From the NCBI RefSeq assembly GCF_001423405.1, contig NZ_LMNS01000006.1, positions 32,661-96,660 of the forward strand: a DNA stretch of 64,000 bases, read 5' to 3'. Both the position numbers and the translations under genes were made by a program. This DNA comes from Methylobacterium sp. Leaf123 (GTDB taxonomy: Bacteria; Pseudomonadota; Alphaproteobacteria; Rhizobiales; Beijerinckiaceae). This document shows, piece after piece, positions 36,109 through 44,562 of the stretch (its first letter is position 1; each line of letters starts with the position of its first letter). Below the pieces are notes generated by a model. It was given only the letters and a program-made list of their open reading frames with translations, made no database searches and had not been told where the DNA came from.

Positions 36109-36137
36109 AAAGGCCCGAACCGGGGTTCGGGCCTTTG
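36109..36137. terminator. Intrinsic terminator between folK and xoxJ
   Basis: A stem of about 13 bp (AAAGGCCCGAACC / GGTTCGGGCCTTT) with a tight GG loop. It lies between the convergent folK (stop at 36106) and xoxJ (stop at 36155). The A and T runs at the two sides make it suitable for both directions. Confidence 0.88.
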
Positions 36138-36154
36138 TATCCTCTCTTCCGAGA

Positions 36155-37009
36155 TCACTCGTCCGCGGCGTCGAGAGGCTTGCCGTCCTCCTCCGCCAGC
36201 AGCGGCACTTCGTAGTCCCGCAGCACCGCCTCGATGTCGGCCTTGCGCTTGCGCAGGACGGCGTTGAGGCTGCGCTTCCAGTCGTTCTCGTTGTGGCGAA
36301 CGCCCATCGCGACGCGGAAGGTCAGCGGCGGCCGCCCCGGCTCGTGGAGCAGCGGCACGACATCCATCGGCGCGCCGCTCTGCTTGGCCAGCCAGCCCGC
36401 GGCCGGCCCCCAGAGGATCGCCACGTCGATCTTCTTCTCGGCGAGATCCGCGATCACTTCCGCCGCGACCGTCTGATGCTTGCGCTCGGCCCCGAACGCG
36501 TAGGGCGCGTAGGCATGGATCCGCTCGCCGACGAGCTTCAGCTCGCTCAGCCGGTTGGAGGGCGGCGTCCCGGCGATGATGCCGATCTGCTTGTCCTTCA
36601 GCCGCGGGTCGTCGAGGCGCTTGAGATCCGCCAACTCGCCCTTGCGTGCGACCAGAACGTAGGCCGAGCGGTAATAGGGGTTGGTCGCCTGGACGATGTC
36701 CCCGCCCGACGTGCCGATGATCAGGTCGCACAGGCCGGTCCCGAGGGTATTGCGGACGAAGCCGGGCCCCTGGGTCAGCCAGTAATAGCGCAGCTTGACC
36801 TTCAGTTCGTCGGCGACGATCTGCGCGATCTTGTTCTCGAAACCGCCGCCCTTGCGCTCGGAGAACGGCATGTTGCCGGGATCACTGCACACACGCAGGA
36901 CATCCTGCGTGACCAGATCCGGCAGGTGCTGCGCCTGAGCGGGCCGCGCCCCTGCTGAGAGCAGGAGCGCGGCGACCGCGACCGCAACGGGTGCGCTTGA
37001 GCGGGTCAT
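36155..37009 (-). CDS. xoxJ: Periplasmic MxaJ-like binding protein XoxJ
   Basis: A 284-residue exported protein of the type II periplasmic-binding fold, homologous to MxaJ. Signal peptide cleavage is near AQA. Visible are LRVCSDPGNMPFSERKGGGFENKIA at the start and the second lobe with VAILWGPAAGWLA. XoxJ is thought to help activate or mature the lanthanide methanol dehydrogenase. The ATG at 37009 overlaps the xoxG stop by 1 base (TGATG). The longer in-frame form starts inside xoxG. Confidence 0.93.
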   Translation of the reverse strand: MTRSSAPVAVAVAALLLSAGARPAQAQHLPDLVTQDVLRVCSDPGNMPFSERKGGGFENKIAQIVADELKVKLRYYWLTQGPGFVRNTLGTGLCDLIIGTSGGDIVQATNPYYRSAYVLVARKGELADLKRLDDPRLKDKQIGIIAGTPPSNRLSELKLVGERIHAYAPYAFGAERKHQTVAAEVIADLAEKKIDVAILWGPAAGWLAKQSGAPMDVVPLLHEPGRPPLTFRVAMGVRHNENDWKRSLNAVLRKRKADIEAVLRDYEVPLLAEEDGKPLDAADE

Positions 37010-37599
37010 CAGCCGCCCAGGCACTCCTTCTCGACGGTCTTGGCGCTCTCGGGCTTGTCTTCCTTCTCGCCCGGACGGGCACGGCCCCAGGCACCGGCAG
37101 CGCGGGCGCGGAGGTACACGTAGAGGTCGTTGGCGTAGCACATGACGTTCTTGTTATCGCCGAAGGCGGGCATCACCTGGTTGGAGGTGTTGCTGACCTC
37201 CTGCTTGCCGCCGGCGAGGATGCCGTAGAACTCCTCGTAGGAGAGGCGCTTCAGCGAATCCTTGAGGGCGGGCGCGTAGGTCGAGCCCATGCCGTCCGGG
37301 CCGTGGCAGACGTGGCACTCGGCGTGATAGCGGCGATAGCCGGAATAGGTGAACCAATCGACCTTCTTGCCGTCGTTGGTAATGTGGAAGGTCGGGTGAC
37401 CGTCCTTATCGAAGTACTTGCCTTCCTCTTCTTTCACCGCCGCGGCGGCCTTGAGCACCGGCTCGTCGATCTCTTTGGCGTTCGGATCGAGCTTGTTGGT
37501 GAGTTCGGGCTTGGCGTCCTGGGCGAAGGCAACGGTGGCGGCGGGAACCGCTCCGAGCAAGGCTGCACCGACGAGACCAAGAAGAGCGGTTCTTTTCAT
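37009..37599 (-). CDS. xoxG: Cytochrome c electron acceptor XoxG
   Basis: A 196-residue periplasmic class I cytochrome c that takes electrons from XoxF. The signal peptide ends near AFA. The haem motif is C95-x2-C98-H99 (AECHVCHGPDG), with Met143 in QVMPAFGD as the probable axial ligand. Two or three start codons are possible; 37599 is chosen for the signal peptide (MKRTALLGLVGAALLG). A hairpin lies between it and xoxF. Confidence 0.94.
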   Translation of the reverse strand: MKRTALLGLVGAALLGAVPAATVAFAQDAKPELTNKLDPNAKEIDEPVLKAAAAVKEEEGKYFDKDGHPTFHITNDGKKVDWFTYSGYRRYHAECHVCHGPDGMGSTYAPALKDSLKRLSYEEFYGILAGGKQEVSNTSNQVMPAFGDNKNVMCYANDLYVYLRARAAGAWGRARPGEKEDKPESAKTVEKECLGG

Positions 37600-37698
37600 C
37601 GAAGACAACGACGTTTCTCCCGAGACCATCATGTTGCACCGCAACGTAAACTGTGCGGCTACCAAGCAGGCCCTACAGCATAATCATAAAATCATAAA

Positions 37699-37728
37699 GA
37701 TGCCGGCGCGATTTCTCGCGCCGGCATC
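37699..37728 (-). terminator. Strong hairpin between xoxF and xoxG
   Basis: A 13-bp perfect stem (GATGCCGGCGCGA / TCGCGCCGGCATC) with a TTTC loop. In the direction of transcription (minus) it is followed by CTTTATGATTTTATGATTATG, which is U-rich but not a pure U-run. It may be a partial terminator or an mRNA stabiliser that lowers xoxG/xoxJ relative to xoxF. Confidence 0.8.
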
Positions 37729-37753
37729 CTTTAGGCTCTATGTCGCAAGCGAC

Positions 37754-39559
37754 TTAGTTGTTCGGCAGAGCGAACACCGTGAGCTGGCCACCGAGGTTGG
37801 TGTAGCTCGACAGGGCCGCATAGCCACCCACCGCGCCGAGACCAGCGTTCGGGTCGGTCAGGCCGGCCGCGAGGCCGATGCCGGCCCAGCCGCCGACGCC
37901 CGAGAGCACGGCGACGTGCTGCTTGCCCTTGTGCTCGTAGGTCATCACGTTGCCGATGATGCCCGACGGGGTCTTGAACTTGTAGAGTTCCTTACCCGTC
38001 TTCGAGTCGACGGCCTTCAGGTAGCCTTCGAGCGTGCCGTAGAAGACCACGTCACCGGCCGTGGCCAGCGCGCCGCCCCATGCCGAGAACTGCTCGGGGT
38101 TGGACCACTTGATCTTACCGTTCACGCCGTCCCAGGCGATGAAGTTACCCATGCCGCCGTGCGAGCCGGGGGCCGGGTACATCGAGAGGGTCGCACCGAC
38201 ATAGGGCTGGCCCGGGGTGTAGGTGACCCGGAACGGCTCGTAGTCCATGCAGACGTGGTTGGTGGGCACGTAGAACAGGTTGGTCTTGGGCGAGAAGGCC
38301 GCCGGCTGCTGGTCCTTGGTACCGAGCGCCGCCGGGCAGATGCCCTTCGAGTTCACGTCCTCGCCGTTCTGCTCGGTCGAGTACTTCGACACGACCAGCG
38401 GACGGCCGTAGGTCTTGGAACCCTTGTCCATGTCGACCTTGGTGGCCCAGTTCACGACCGGATCGAACTTCTCGGCGACGAGCAGCTCACCGGTGGCGCG
38501 ATCGAGCGTGTAGCCGAAGCCGTTACGGTCGAAGTGCGTCAGAAGCGGACGATCCTTGCCGTCGATCTTCTGATCCGTGAGGATCATCTCGTTGATGCCG
38601 TCGAAGTCCCACTCGTCGTGGGGGGTCATCTGGTAGACCCACTTGGCCGCGCCGGTGTCGGGGTTACGCGCCCAAATGGTCATCGACCACTTGTTGTCGC
38701 CCGGACGCTGCTTCGGGTTCCAGGTCGAGGGGTTGCCCGAGCCGTAATACATCAGGTCGAGCTTGGGATCGTAGGAGAACCAGCCCCAGGTGCAGCCGCC
38801 GCCGGTCTTCCACTGATCGCCTTCCCAGGTCTTCAGCGAGGAGTCCTTGCCGACCGGCTTGCCGAGATGGGTCGTCTTCTCCGGGTCCATGATCATGTCG
38901 GCGTCGGGGCCCTGGGAGTGGCCGCGCCACACTTTCTTGCCCGACTTCAGGTCGTAGGCGGTGACGTGGCAGTTCACGCCGAACTCGCCGCCGGAGATGC
39001 CGACGATGACCTTGTCCTTCACCGGGAGAACGGTGGCGGTGTTGGTCTCACCCTTGGACGGGTCGCCGTTCTTGACCGACCAGTTCACCTTGCCGGACTT
39101 GGCGTCGAGCGAGACGAGCGTGGTGTCGGCCTGGTGCAGGAGGATCGCGCCGTCGGCATAGGCCAGACCACGGTTGACCGTGTCACAGCACATGACCGGG
39201 ATCACGGACGGATCCTGCTTCGGCTCGTACTTCCACACGATCTTGGCGCCCTGGTCGAGGTCCAGCGCGTAGACGATATTCGGGAAGGGGGTGTGGACGT
39301 ACATGATGTTGCCGACGACGAGCGGGGAGCCCTCGTGGCCGCGCAGCACGCCGGTCGAGAAGGTCCAGGCGACCTGGAGGTTCTTGACGTTGCTGGCGTT
39401 GATCTGGTCGAGCTTGGAATAGCGGGTGTTGGCGTAATCGACCGTCTGAAGCACCTGCTCCGCCGGGTTGGCGATGCCCTTCATGACGCTTTCGTTGGCC
39501 AGGGCCGGGCTTGCAGCCGCGAGACCCGCACCGAGTGCGAGGAGATGTACCGCTCTCAT
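37754..39559 (-). CDS. xoxF: Lanthanide-dependent methanol dehydrogenase XoxF
   Basis: A 601-residue PQQ enzyme with the eight-bladed propeller fold, acting in the periplasm. The signal peptide is about 21 residues. The vicinal cysteines C124-C125 (PVMCCDTVN) near PQQ are present. Catalytic Asp318 and the extra Asp320 that marks lanthanide enzymes both lie in DEWDFDG; MxaF enzymes have Ala at the latter site. The start at 39559 has GGAGGAATCC just before it. It is the first gene of xoxF-xoxG-xoxJ. Confidence 0.98.
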   Translation of the reverse strand: MRAVHLLALGAGLAAASPALANESVMKGIANPAEQVLQTVDYANTRYSKLDQINASNVKNLQVAWTFSTGVLRGHEGSPLVVGNIMYVHTPFPNIVYALDLDQGAKIVWKYEPKQDPSVIPVMCCDTVNRGLAYADGAILLHQADTTLVSLDAKSGKVNWSVKNGDPSKGETNTATVLPVKDKVIVGISGGEFGVNCHVTAYDLKSGKKVWRGHSQGPDADMIMDPEKTTHLGKPVGKDSSLKTWEGDQWKTGGGCTWGWFSYDPKLDLMYYGSGNPSTWNPKQRPGDNKWSMTIWARNPDTGAAKWVYQMTPHDEWDFDGINEMILTDQKIDGKDRPLLTHFDRNGFGYTLDRATGELLVAEKFDPVVNWATKVDMDKGSKTYGRPLVVSKYSTEQNGEDVNSKGICPAALGTKDQQPAAFSPKTNLFYVPTNHVCMDYEPFRVTYTPGQPYVGATLSMYPAPGSHGGMGNFIAWDGVNGKIKWSNPEQFSAWGGALATAGDVVFYGTLEGYLKAVDSKTGKELYKFKTPSGIIGNVMTYEHKGKQHVAVLSGVGGWAGIGLAAGLTDPNAGLGAVGGYAALSSYTNLGGQLTVFALPNN

Positions 39560-40264
39560 GGATTCCTCCGACAAGTCTTATCCGCCGCTGGATAGCAGCC
39601 CGCTACCCAGCGTTGATTGACCTGCTGTTTGCGACAGGGATGATATTCGCCTCGGCAGCTCGCGCCCGCCGCACAGAAATTAGGATTATTCCATAGTTTC
39701 CGGCGACTTACCCGGCTGGGTCCGCATCCCTTAGCGGCTCCCTGGAACCGAAGCTTGAACGAACTCTAAGAAAATTTCGGGCGCCGTCAACTCGCTTTCG
39801 TGCGTCGAATGTCGCACTCGCGCTGGCCTTTATCAGGAAACTTGCCTGCTCAATTTTGCTTTTTGCACCGCACAATTTGATGGGCGGCGCACACTTCTCA
39901 AGTTTGTTTTGACGAGCTTCACGCCTCTACCACGGATACGAATGCACTGCTCGCATGGGATGATCAAATTTTCCCATCGCCCATGCGCCCGCGGCACTTT
40001 AATTCCTGCTCGCGGGGCGCGGCGCGCCTGCTTGCGATGCCGCACTGCAAACAATCCGGCTCCTCAAAGGCTGCACCGACGGGGTCCTCCGCTGCTCGAT
40101 CAGCCTCCTGCCGACCGGGAAATTTTTGCAATGAACCGCTCCGTTTATCCTTAAGGAACGGCAGCCATCCCCAACGGGGCAGCGCAGAGCGGGCTGCGGC
40201 CGCCTCCGATGCCCCATCGACGCGTCGGCGACCTCGGCCGCACGCGATTCTCTCGGGCGTGATT
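39560..40264. other. Non-coding upstream region of xoxF
   Basis: About 700 bp with no convincing gene between xoxF and the end of the divergent-side ABC ATPase gene. The part at 39640-39920 is distinctly A/T-richer than the surroundings and probably holds the xoxF promoter and regulator sites. Small frames here have no ribosome binding site or family features. I could not identify the promoter boxes. Confidence 0.5.
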
Positions 40265-41038
40265 CTACTGAGCGACGATGCCGGGAAAGCGGGCGGCCAG
40301 ATCCTGGCGGGTTGCATCGGCCCAGAGGCGGTCCCGCTCGCCGCGTGGCCGGTCGAGGGGCAGGCTCGCCAGCAGCCGGGCCGGCCGGGGCGAGACCAGC
40401 AGCAGACGGTCGGCGATCTCGATGGCCTCGGCCACGTTATGCGTCACCATCAGCGCACTCGTGCCGGTCTCGGCCACCGCCTCGACCACCAGCGCGCGCA
40501 GGGAGGCGGCCGCCGCATCGTCGAGGGAGACGAAGGGCTCGTCGAGGACGAGGATGCGCGGCTCCAGCGCCAGCGCCCGCGCCAGCGCGACCCGGCGCTG
40601 CATCCCAAGTGAGAGCGCGCCGGGATAATGCGCGCGCCACGCGGCGAGGCCGAGCGAGGCGAACAGGCCGTCGAGATCGCGCCCCCGGCGCTCGCGCGGC
40701 AGGCCGAGCCGCACATTCTGCTCGATGGTGCGCCAGGGCAGGAGGCGCGGATCCTGAAACACCATCGCGATGCCGGCCTCGGAGGGGTCGGGCGTCACGC
40801 TGCCCTCGAAGTCGCGGTCGAGGCCGAGCAGGATGCGCAGCGTCGTGGTCTTGCCCGCGCCCGACGGCCCGATCAGGCAGGTGATCTCGCCGGCATGGAG
40901 TTCGAAGGCGAGGCCGCGCACCGCCTCGACGGCCTCCGTGCGCGCCTTGCGGCCAGGCTTGCGGTAGACCTTGCGGTCCACCCGCACCGTGAGCAACGGC
41001 GCCGTCTCCGCGCCGGGTTCAGCGCCAGCGGCGGACAT
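40265..41038 (-). CDS. ABC transporter ATPase, taurine/nitrate/sulfonate type
   Basis: A 257-residue ABC ATPase of the SsuB/TauB type. Walker A is GPSGAGKTTT, the signature is LSLGMQRRVALARAL (Leu in place of the usual first Gly), and Walker B is RILVLDEPFVSLDD. It overlaps the permease gene by 20 bp and ends the three-gene ABC operon. The substrate is unknown. Nearness to xoxF invites a C1-related role such as uptake of a growth factor or metal carrier, which remains speculative. Confidence 0.9.
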   Translation of the reverse strand: MSAAGAEPGAETAPLLTVRVDRKVYRKPGRKARTEAVEAVRGLAFELHAGEITCLIGPSGAGKTTTLRILLGLDRDFEGSVTPDPSEAGIAMVFQDPRLLPWRTIEQNVRLGLPRERRGRDLDGLFASLGLAAWRAHYPGALSLGMQRRVALARALALEPRILVLDEPFVSLDDAAAASLRALVVEAVAETGTSALMVTHNVAEAIEIADRLLLVSPRPARLLASLPLDRPRGERDRLWADATRQDLAARFPGIVAQ

Positions 41039-41759
41039 GTGCGTCGAGGGGCTGGAGGAGGAGGGAGTCGAGGGCGAGCATGACGCTCATGAAGACGAGG
41101 CTATAGCCGATCACCGCGGTGACGTCGAAGAGGGTGAAGTAGTAGTTGATGGCAAAGCCGACCCCGTTGGGACGGCCCAACAGTTCCACCAACAGCACGA
41201 TCTTCCAGGCGAGCGAGATGCCGGAGCGCGCCGCCGCCACCATGAAGGGCTGGAGCTGCGGCAGCAGCACATGGGCGATCCAGGTCCGCCGGTCGAAGCG
41301 GTAGGTCGTCGCCATCTCCTCCAAGCCGGAGTCGAGGCCGCGGGCGCCCTCGCGCATGATGACGGCGACATTGGGCAGCTTGTTGAGCGCCACCGCGACG
41401 ATGGCCGCGGTCTCGGTCAGCCCGAGCCAGACATAGGCCAGCACCGTGATGACGAGGGCCGGCGTGTTGAGGACGACGAGAAGCGGGGTATCGAGCAGCC
41501 GGTCGGCGAGGCGCGAGCGGCCGAGCGCGATGCCGAGCAGCACGCCGAGGCTCATGGCGATCACGAAGGAGACCGCGACCCGGGCGAGCGTGACGCCGAC
41601 ATTGAAGAACAGGGTGCCGCTCTGCGCCTCGCGCAGGATGAAGGCGAACACCGCGCTCGGCGACGGCAGGGTCCGCGTGTCGGCATAGGCGGAGAGGCCC
41701 TGCCAGAGGACGAGGAGGACGGTGAGGGAGAGGAGGCGCGCGAGCAGGGCCATGCGCAC
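41019..41759 (-). CDS. ABC transporter permease, taurine/nitrate/sulfonate type
   Basis: A 246-residue permease with about six membrane segments. The cytoplasmic loop contains the EAA-type motif EMATTYRFDRRTWIAHVLLPQLQPF typical of SsuC/TauC. The start may be the ATG at 41759 or at 41753; the first gives MRMALLARLL. It follows the binding-protein gene by about 57 bp and overlaps the ATPase gene. Confidence 0.9.
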   Translation of the reverse strand: MRMALLARLLSLTVLLVLWQGLSAYADTRTLPSPSAVFAFILREAQSGTLFFNVGVTLARVAVSFVIAMSLGVLLGIALGRSRLADRLLDTPLLVVLNTPALVITVLAYVWLGLTETAAIVAVALNKLPNVAVIMREGARGLDSGLEEMATTYRFDRRTWIAHVLLPQLQPFMVAAARSGISLAWKIVLLVELLGRPNGVGFAINYYFTLFDVTAVIGYSLVFMSVMLALDSLLLQPLDAHVRRWR

Positions 41760-41816
41760 GGTCAGAGGACCAGGACCGGGGCCGGAGCCGTCATCGGCAA
41801 GGTGATCGCCAAGTCT

Positions 41817-42824
41817 TCAGCCGTTGCCCGAAGCATCGAGATAGAGGTCCGGCGGCAGGCTCTTGCCGACGCCGAGGAGTTGCGCGCCCGCGAGCCGGTC
41901 CAGGGCGGCGTAGATGCGCTCGCCATCCGCACGCTCGGCGGCGATGGGCCGGCGCGGGATGCCGGCGAGGAAGTCGCGCTTGAGCGCGGTGAAGGTGGCG
42001 TCGTCCTCCGCCGCCATCAGCGGGCGGACCGTCTCCCACAGGGCCGGCTCGTTCGCCAGCGCGTCCTTGGCGGCGGCCGAGGCGCGGGCGAAGCCGCGCA
42101 CCACCTCGCCCCGGTCGGCCACGGTGTGGCCCTCGTAGAGATAGCCGATCAGCGAAACGGCGCCCTTGGCGCCGAAGGCCCGCATCACGTCGTCCGCCGA
42201 GATCAGCCGCTTGAAACCCTTGGCTTCGAGGCGGGCGCAGAACTGCCAGTAGAGCAGGGCCGCATCGAGTTCGCCGGTCTCCAGCTTCTGCGCCAGCAGT
42301 GGTGGCGCGCCGTAGGCGATCTGCGCGACGTTCTCGAGGTCGAGCCCCGCCGTCTCGCGGCCCTGTGCCCGCAGCAGGATCCAGTTCTTGTCGAGCGCGC
42401 CGCCCGCCACCCCGAGCCGCTTGCCCGAGAGCCCCTTCAGATCCGTGATCGGACTTCCGGCGGGCACCATCAGCGCGCCCTCGGTGGTGGAATAGGGCGA
42501 GAAGCGCACGCCCCGCCCCTCATTGCCGAGGCGGGCGGCGAAGATCAGGTCGCCGACGATGGCATCGACCTGACCGCCGAGGAAGGCGATGCGGGCGGCG
42601 TCGTTGCCGGCGAGCTTGACGATATCGAGGGTGAAGCCGTTGGCCGTGTCGAGGCCGCGCGCCTTGATGATCGCGGCCTCCCAGGCGGCGGTGCCGAAGG
42701 GCAGCACGCCGAGCCGGAACGTCTCGCCCGCCGCCTGCGCGCGGCAGACCGTCGGCAGCGCCGCCGCCAGCGACAGAGCCGCCGTCGCGAGCATTCCGCG
42801 CCGTGACAGCATGGGCGTCCTCAT
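41817..42824 (-). CDS. Periplasmic binding protein, taurine/nitrate/sulfonate type
   Basis: A 335-residue binding protein with a twin-arginine-like start (LSRRGMLATAALSLAAALPT). The mature part has the NMT1/SsuA-like pattern: FRLGVLPFGTAAWEAAIIKARGLD in the first lobe and LAGNDAARIAFLGGQVDAIVGD in the ligand region. It is the first gene of the ABC operon. Its ligand cannot be named from sequence. A 46-bp repeat lies upstream on the other side. Confidence 0.88.
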   Translation of the reverse strand: MRTPMLSRRGMLATAALSLAAALPTVCRAQAAGETFRLGVLPFGTAAWEAAIIKARGLDTANGFTLDIVKLAGNDAARIAFLGGQVDAIVGDLIFAARLGNEGRGVRFSPYSTTEGALMVPAGSPITDLKGLSGKRLGVAGGALDKNWILLRAQGRETAGLDLENVAQIAYGAPPLLAQKLETGELDAALLYWQFCARLEAKGFKRLISADDVMRAFGAKGAVSLIGYLYEGHTVADRGEVVRGFARASAAAKDALANEPALWETVRPLMAAEDDATFTALKRDFLAGIPRRPIAAERADGERIYAALDRLAGAQLLGVGKSLPPDLYLDASGNG

Positions 42825-43001
42825 GAATTATCGGTCAGGCCGTTCCGTCCCCGGCGGGGGCGGACGGGTTCTGTTGAATTTTTTAATAGGGAATCGCTCC
42901 CGCCCCGTCCACAGCCGGCCCCGGCGTTTCCGCTGCGGCATGCGCGCGTCCGATCGCTGCGATCGCCGCTTGCGCATGCGCCGGTCCCGAAGCAGGTTTT
43001 C

Positions 43002-43047
43002 GCATCATCTTTTTCCGAAAGCCGGCGACCACCTTTCGGGATGATGC
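43002..43047. repeat. 46-bp imperfect palindrome, family 2, copy 3
   Basis: The best palindrome of the family: outer arms GCATCATC and GATGATGC, inner core TTTTTCCGAAAGCCGG and ACCACCTTTCGG. It ends 22 bp upstream of the start of the pterin dehydratase gene. Confidence 0.92.
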
Positions 43048-43069
43048 TCTATTCGACGGGAGGGTAACG

Positions 43070-43447
43070 ATGACTCAAGCGCGTGAAGGCGTCCTCGACG
43101 ACGCCACGGTCGAGCGGCGGCTCAAGGAAGAGCTTCCGCAGTGGCGGCTGGAGGAGGGCTGGATCCGGCGGACCTACAAGACCGCCTCCTGGAAGAGCAC
43201 GCTGATGGTGATCAACACCGTGGGCCATCTGGCGGAAGCCGCGTGGCACCACCCCGATCTCACCGCCTCCTATGCCTGGGTCGAGGTACGGCTGATGAAT
43301 CACGCGGCCAAGGGCATCACCGAGAAGGATTTCGCCCTGGCCCGGAAGATCGAGGAGGTGGTGGGCTGGCAGCCGGGCACGGAGGGCGCCGGGCTGGAAG
43401 GCACGCCGACCGATCCGCGCTTCGCCTACATCAAGTACGACAAGTAG
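43070..43447 (+). CDS. Pterin-4a-carbinolamine dehydratase-like protein (PhhB/DCoH family)
   Basis: A 125-residue protein of the DCoH family. Conserved features are the central VGHLAEAAWHHPDLTASYAWVEVRL and the final THxxxG-like segment NHAAKGITEKDFALARKIE. Its usual role is to dehydrate 4a-hydroxytetrahydrobiopterin. In organisms without phenylalanine hydroxylase it can act in pterin metabolism such as molybdopterin or folate chemistry. A GGAGGGTAACG site precedes the ATG. In this setting of pterin-cofactor genes it may have a specific C1 cofactor role (inferred). Confidence 0.88.
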   Translation: MTQAREGVLDDATVERRLKEELPQWRLEEGWIRRTYKTASWKSTLMVINTVGHLAEAAWHHPDLTASYAWVEVRLMNHAAKGITEKDFALARKIEEVVGWQPGTEGAGLEGTPTDPRFAYIKYDK

Positions 43448-43547
43448 GATCCGGGCCGGCCCGGCGGACATCTCGGGCCGGTCGCGGCCGGGCGGCATGG
43501 GAGGGGAGACGCGTCCGTCCTCCCCCACGGTCCGCGCTCGATCCGGC

Positions 43548-44477
43548 TCAGAAGACGAGCACGGTCTTGCCGGCGCGGCGCGGCCCGGTTTCCGCCTCCG
43601 TGATCGCGGTCAGTGCCTCGCTGAACGGCGCCTCCCGGCCGACATTCGGGCGCAAGGCCCCTTCCTGCGCGAGCCGCGCGATCGCGGGGAGATGCTTGAG
43701 CCCGGCATTCGCGAAGGCGAGCCGGTAGCGTCGCGACAGAAATCCGCGCAGCATCCGGGCCGGGGTGGGGTTGATGTCGATGAAGACGCCCTTGGGCGCC
43801 AGCATCGCCAGTCCGACGCCGGCATCGAGCGTCCCGATCGTATCGAAGACGGCATCGAACCGGGCCCCCGGTATCGCGGCCTTCACATCGGAATAGGCGA
43901 GGATCGAGGTCACGCCGGCCGCCCGCGCCGTGTCGATTGAGTCCGGTCCGCATGTGCCCGTCACCTCGGCGCCGTGGGCGACCGCCAGTTGGCTCGCGAA
44001 GGCACCGACGGCGCCTGCGCATCCATGGATGAGGATGCGGGTGCCGGCCCCCACCTGCGCCTTGTCGAGGAGGGCGACCCAGGCCGTCATCGCCGCGATG
44101 GGAAGGCTGGCCGCCTCACCGAAGGAGAGCCGCGACGGCTTTGCCGCGAGGTGGGCAGCGTTCACGATGATCGTCTCGGCAAAGGCGCCGGACTTCTTGA
44201 AGTCGATGCTGCCGAACACCGCATCACCAGCCTGCACGTGCCGCACCGCCGCGCCGGTGGCCTCGACGATCCCGGCAAAATCCGTCCCCATCGCCCGTGG
44301 GAAGCGCCGGCCGGTCACGAGCCGCATCGCTCCCCGACGAAGCTTCCAGTCGAACGGGTTGATCGCGGCAGCGCGGGTCGCGACCCGCACCTCGTCATCG
44401 CGCAGAGGGGGCAGGTCGCACTCGGCGATCGCCATCACCTCGGGTCCGCCGTAACGGTCGTATTGCACACGTTTCAT
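43548..44477 (-). CDS. Zinc-independent MDR family NAD(P)H:quinone-type oxidoreductase
   Basis: A 309-residue medium-chain dehydrogenase/reductase. The N-terminus (MKRVQYDRYGGPEVM) and the NPFDWKLRRG segment are of the quinone-reductase type. The nucleotide-binding site is ILIHGCAGAVGAFASQLAVAHGAEV. No zinc-ligand set is seen. The gene is divergent from a TetR regulator gene with an operator-like sequence between them, so it is probably repressed by that regulator. The true substrate is unknown. Confidence 0.9.
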   Translation of the reverse strand: MKRVQYDRYGGPEVMAIAECDLPPLRDDEVRVATRAAAINPFDWKLRRGAMRLVTGRRFPRAMGTDFAGIVEATGAAVRHVQAGDAVFGSIDFKKSGAFAETIIVNAAHLAAKPSRLSFGEAASLPIAAMTAWVALLDKAQVGAGTRILIHGCAGAVGAFASQLAVAHGAEVTGTCGPDSIDTARAAGVTSILAYSDVKAAIPGARFDAVFDTIGTLDAGVGLAMLAPKGVFIDINPTPARMLRGFLSRRYRLAFANAGLKHLPAIARLAQEGALRPNVGREAPFSEALTAITEAETGPRRAGKTVLVF

Positions 44478-44512
44478 CGCCACTCCGGGGCTCTCACGAC
44501 CGAGGCAATTAA

Positions 44513-44543
44513 TGCACTAAGTGCAAATTTGCAATCAGTGCAA
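44513..44543. promoter_or_regulatory. Probable operator of the TetR regulator
   Basis: A perfect 13-bp palindrome TGCACTAAGTGCA at 44513-44525 and, directly after it, an inverted repeat TTGCA-ATCAG-TGCAA at 44529-44543. Both half-site sets share TGCA. They lie between divergent starts (oxidoreductase at 44477 and TetR at 44563), the normal place for a self-regulating TetR-family operator. Confidence 0.75.
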
Positions 44544-44562
44544 AAATCGCTATGCCGAAGGG

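Noticed and set aside
37418..39595. A 725-codon open frame antisense to xoxF
   Set aside because: It is the mirror of a strongly biased high-GC gene. It has no ribosome binding site or recognisable domain, and xoxF is certain.
39833..40054. A 73-codon minus-strand frame upstream of xoxF
   Set aside because: It is very basic with no ribosome binding site or family pattern and lies in an A/T-richer likely promoter region.
44521..44562. A GTG start for the TetR gene at 44521
   Set aside because: It would put the coding sequence inside the operator palindromes. The ATG at 44563 gives the usual TetR N-terminus.
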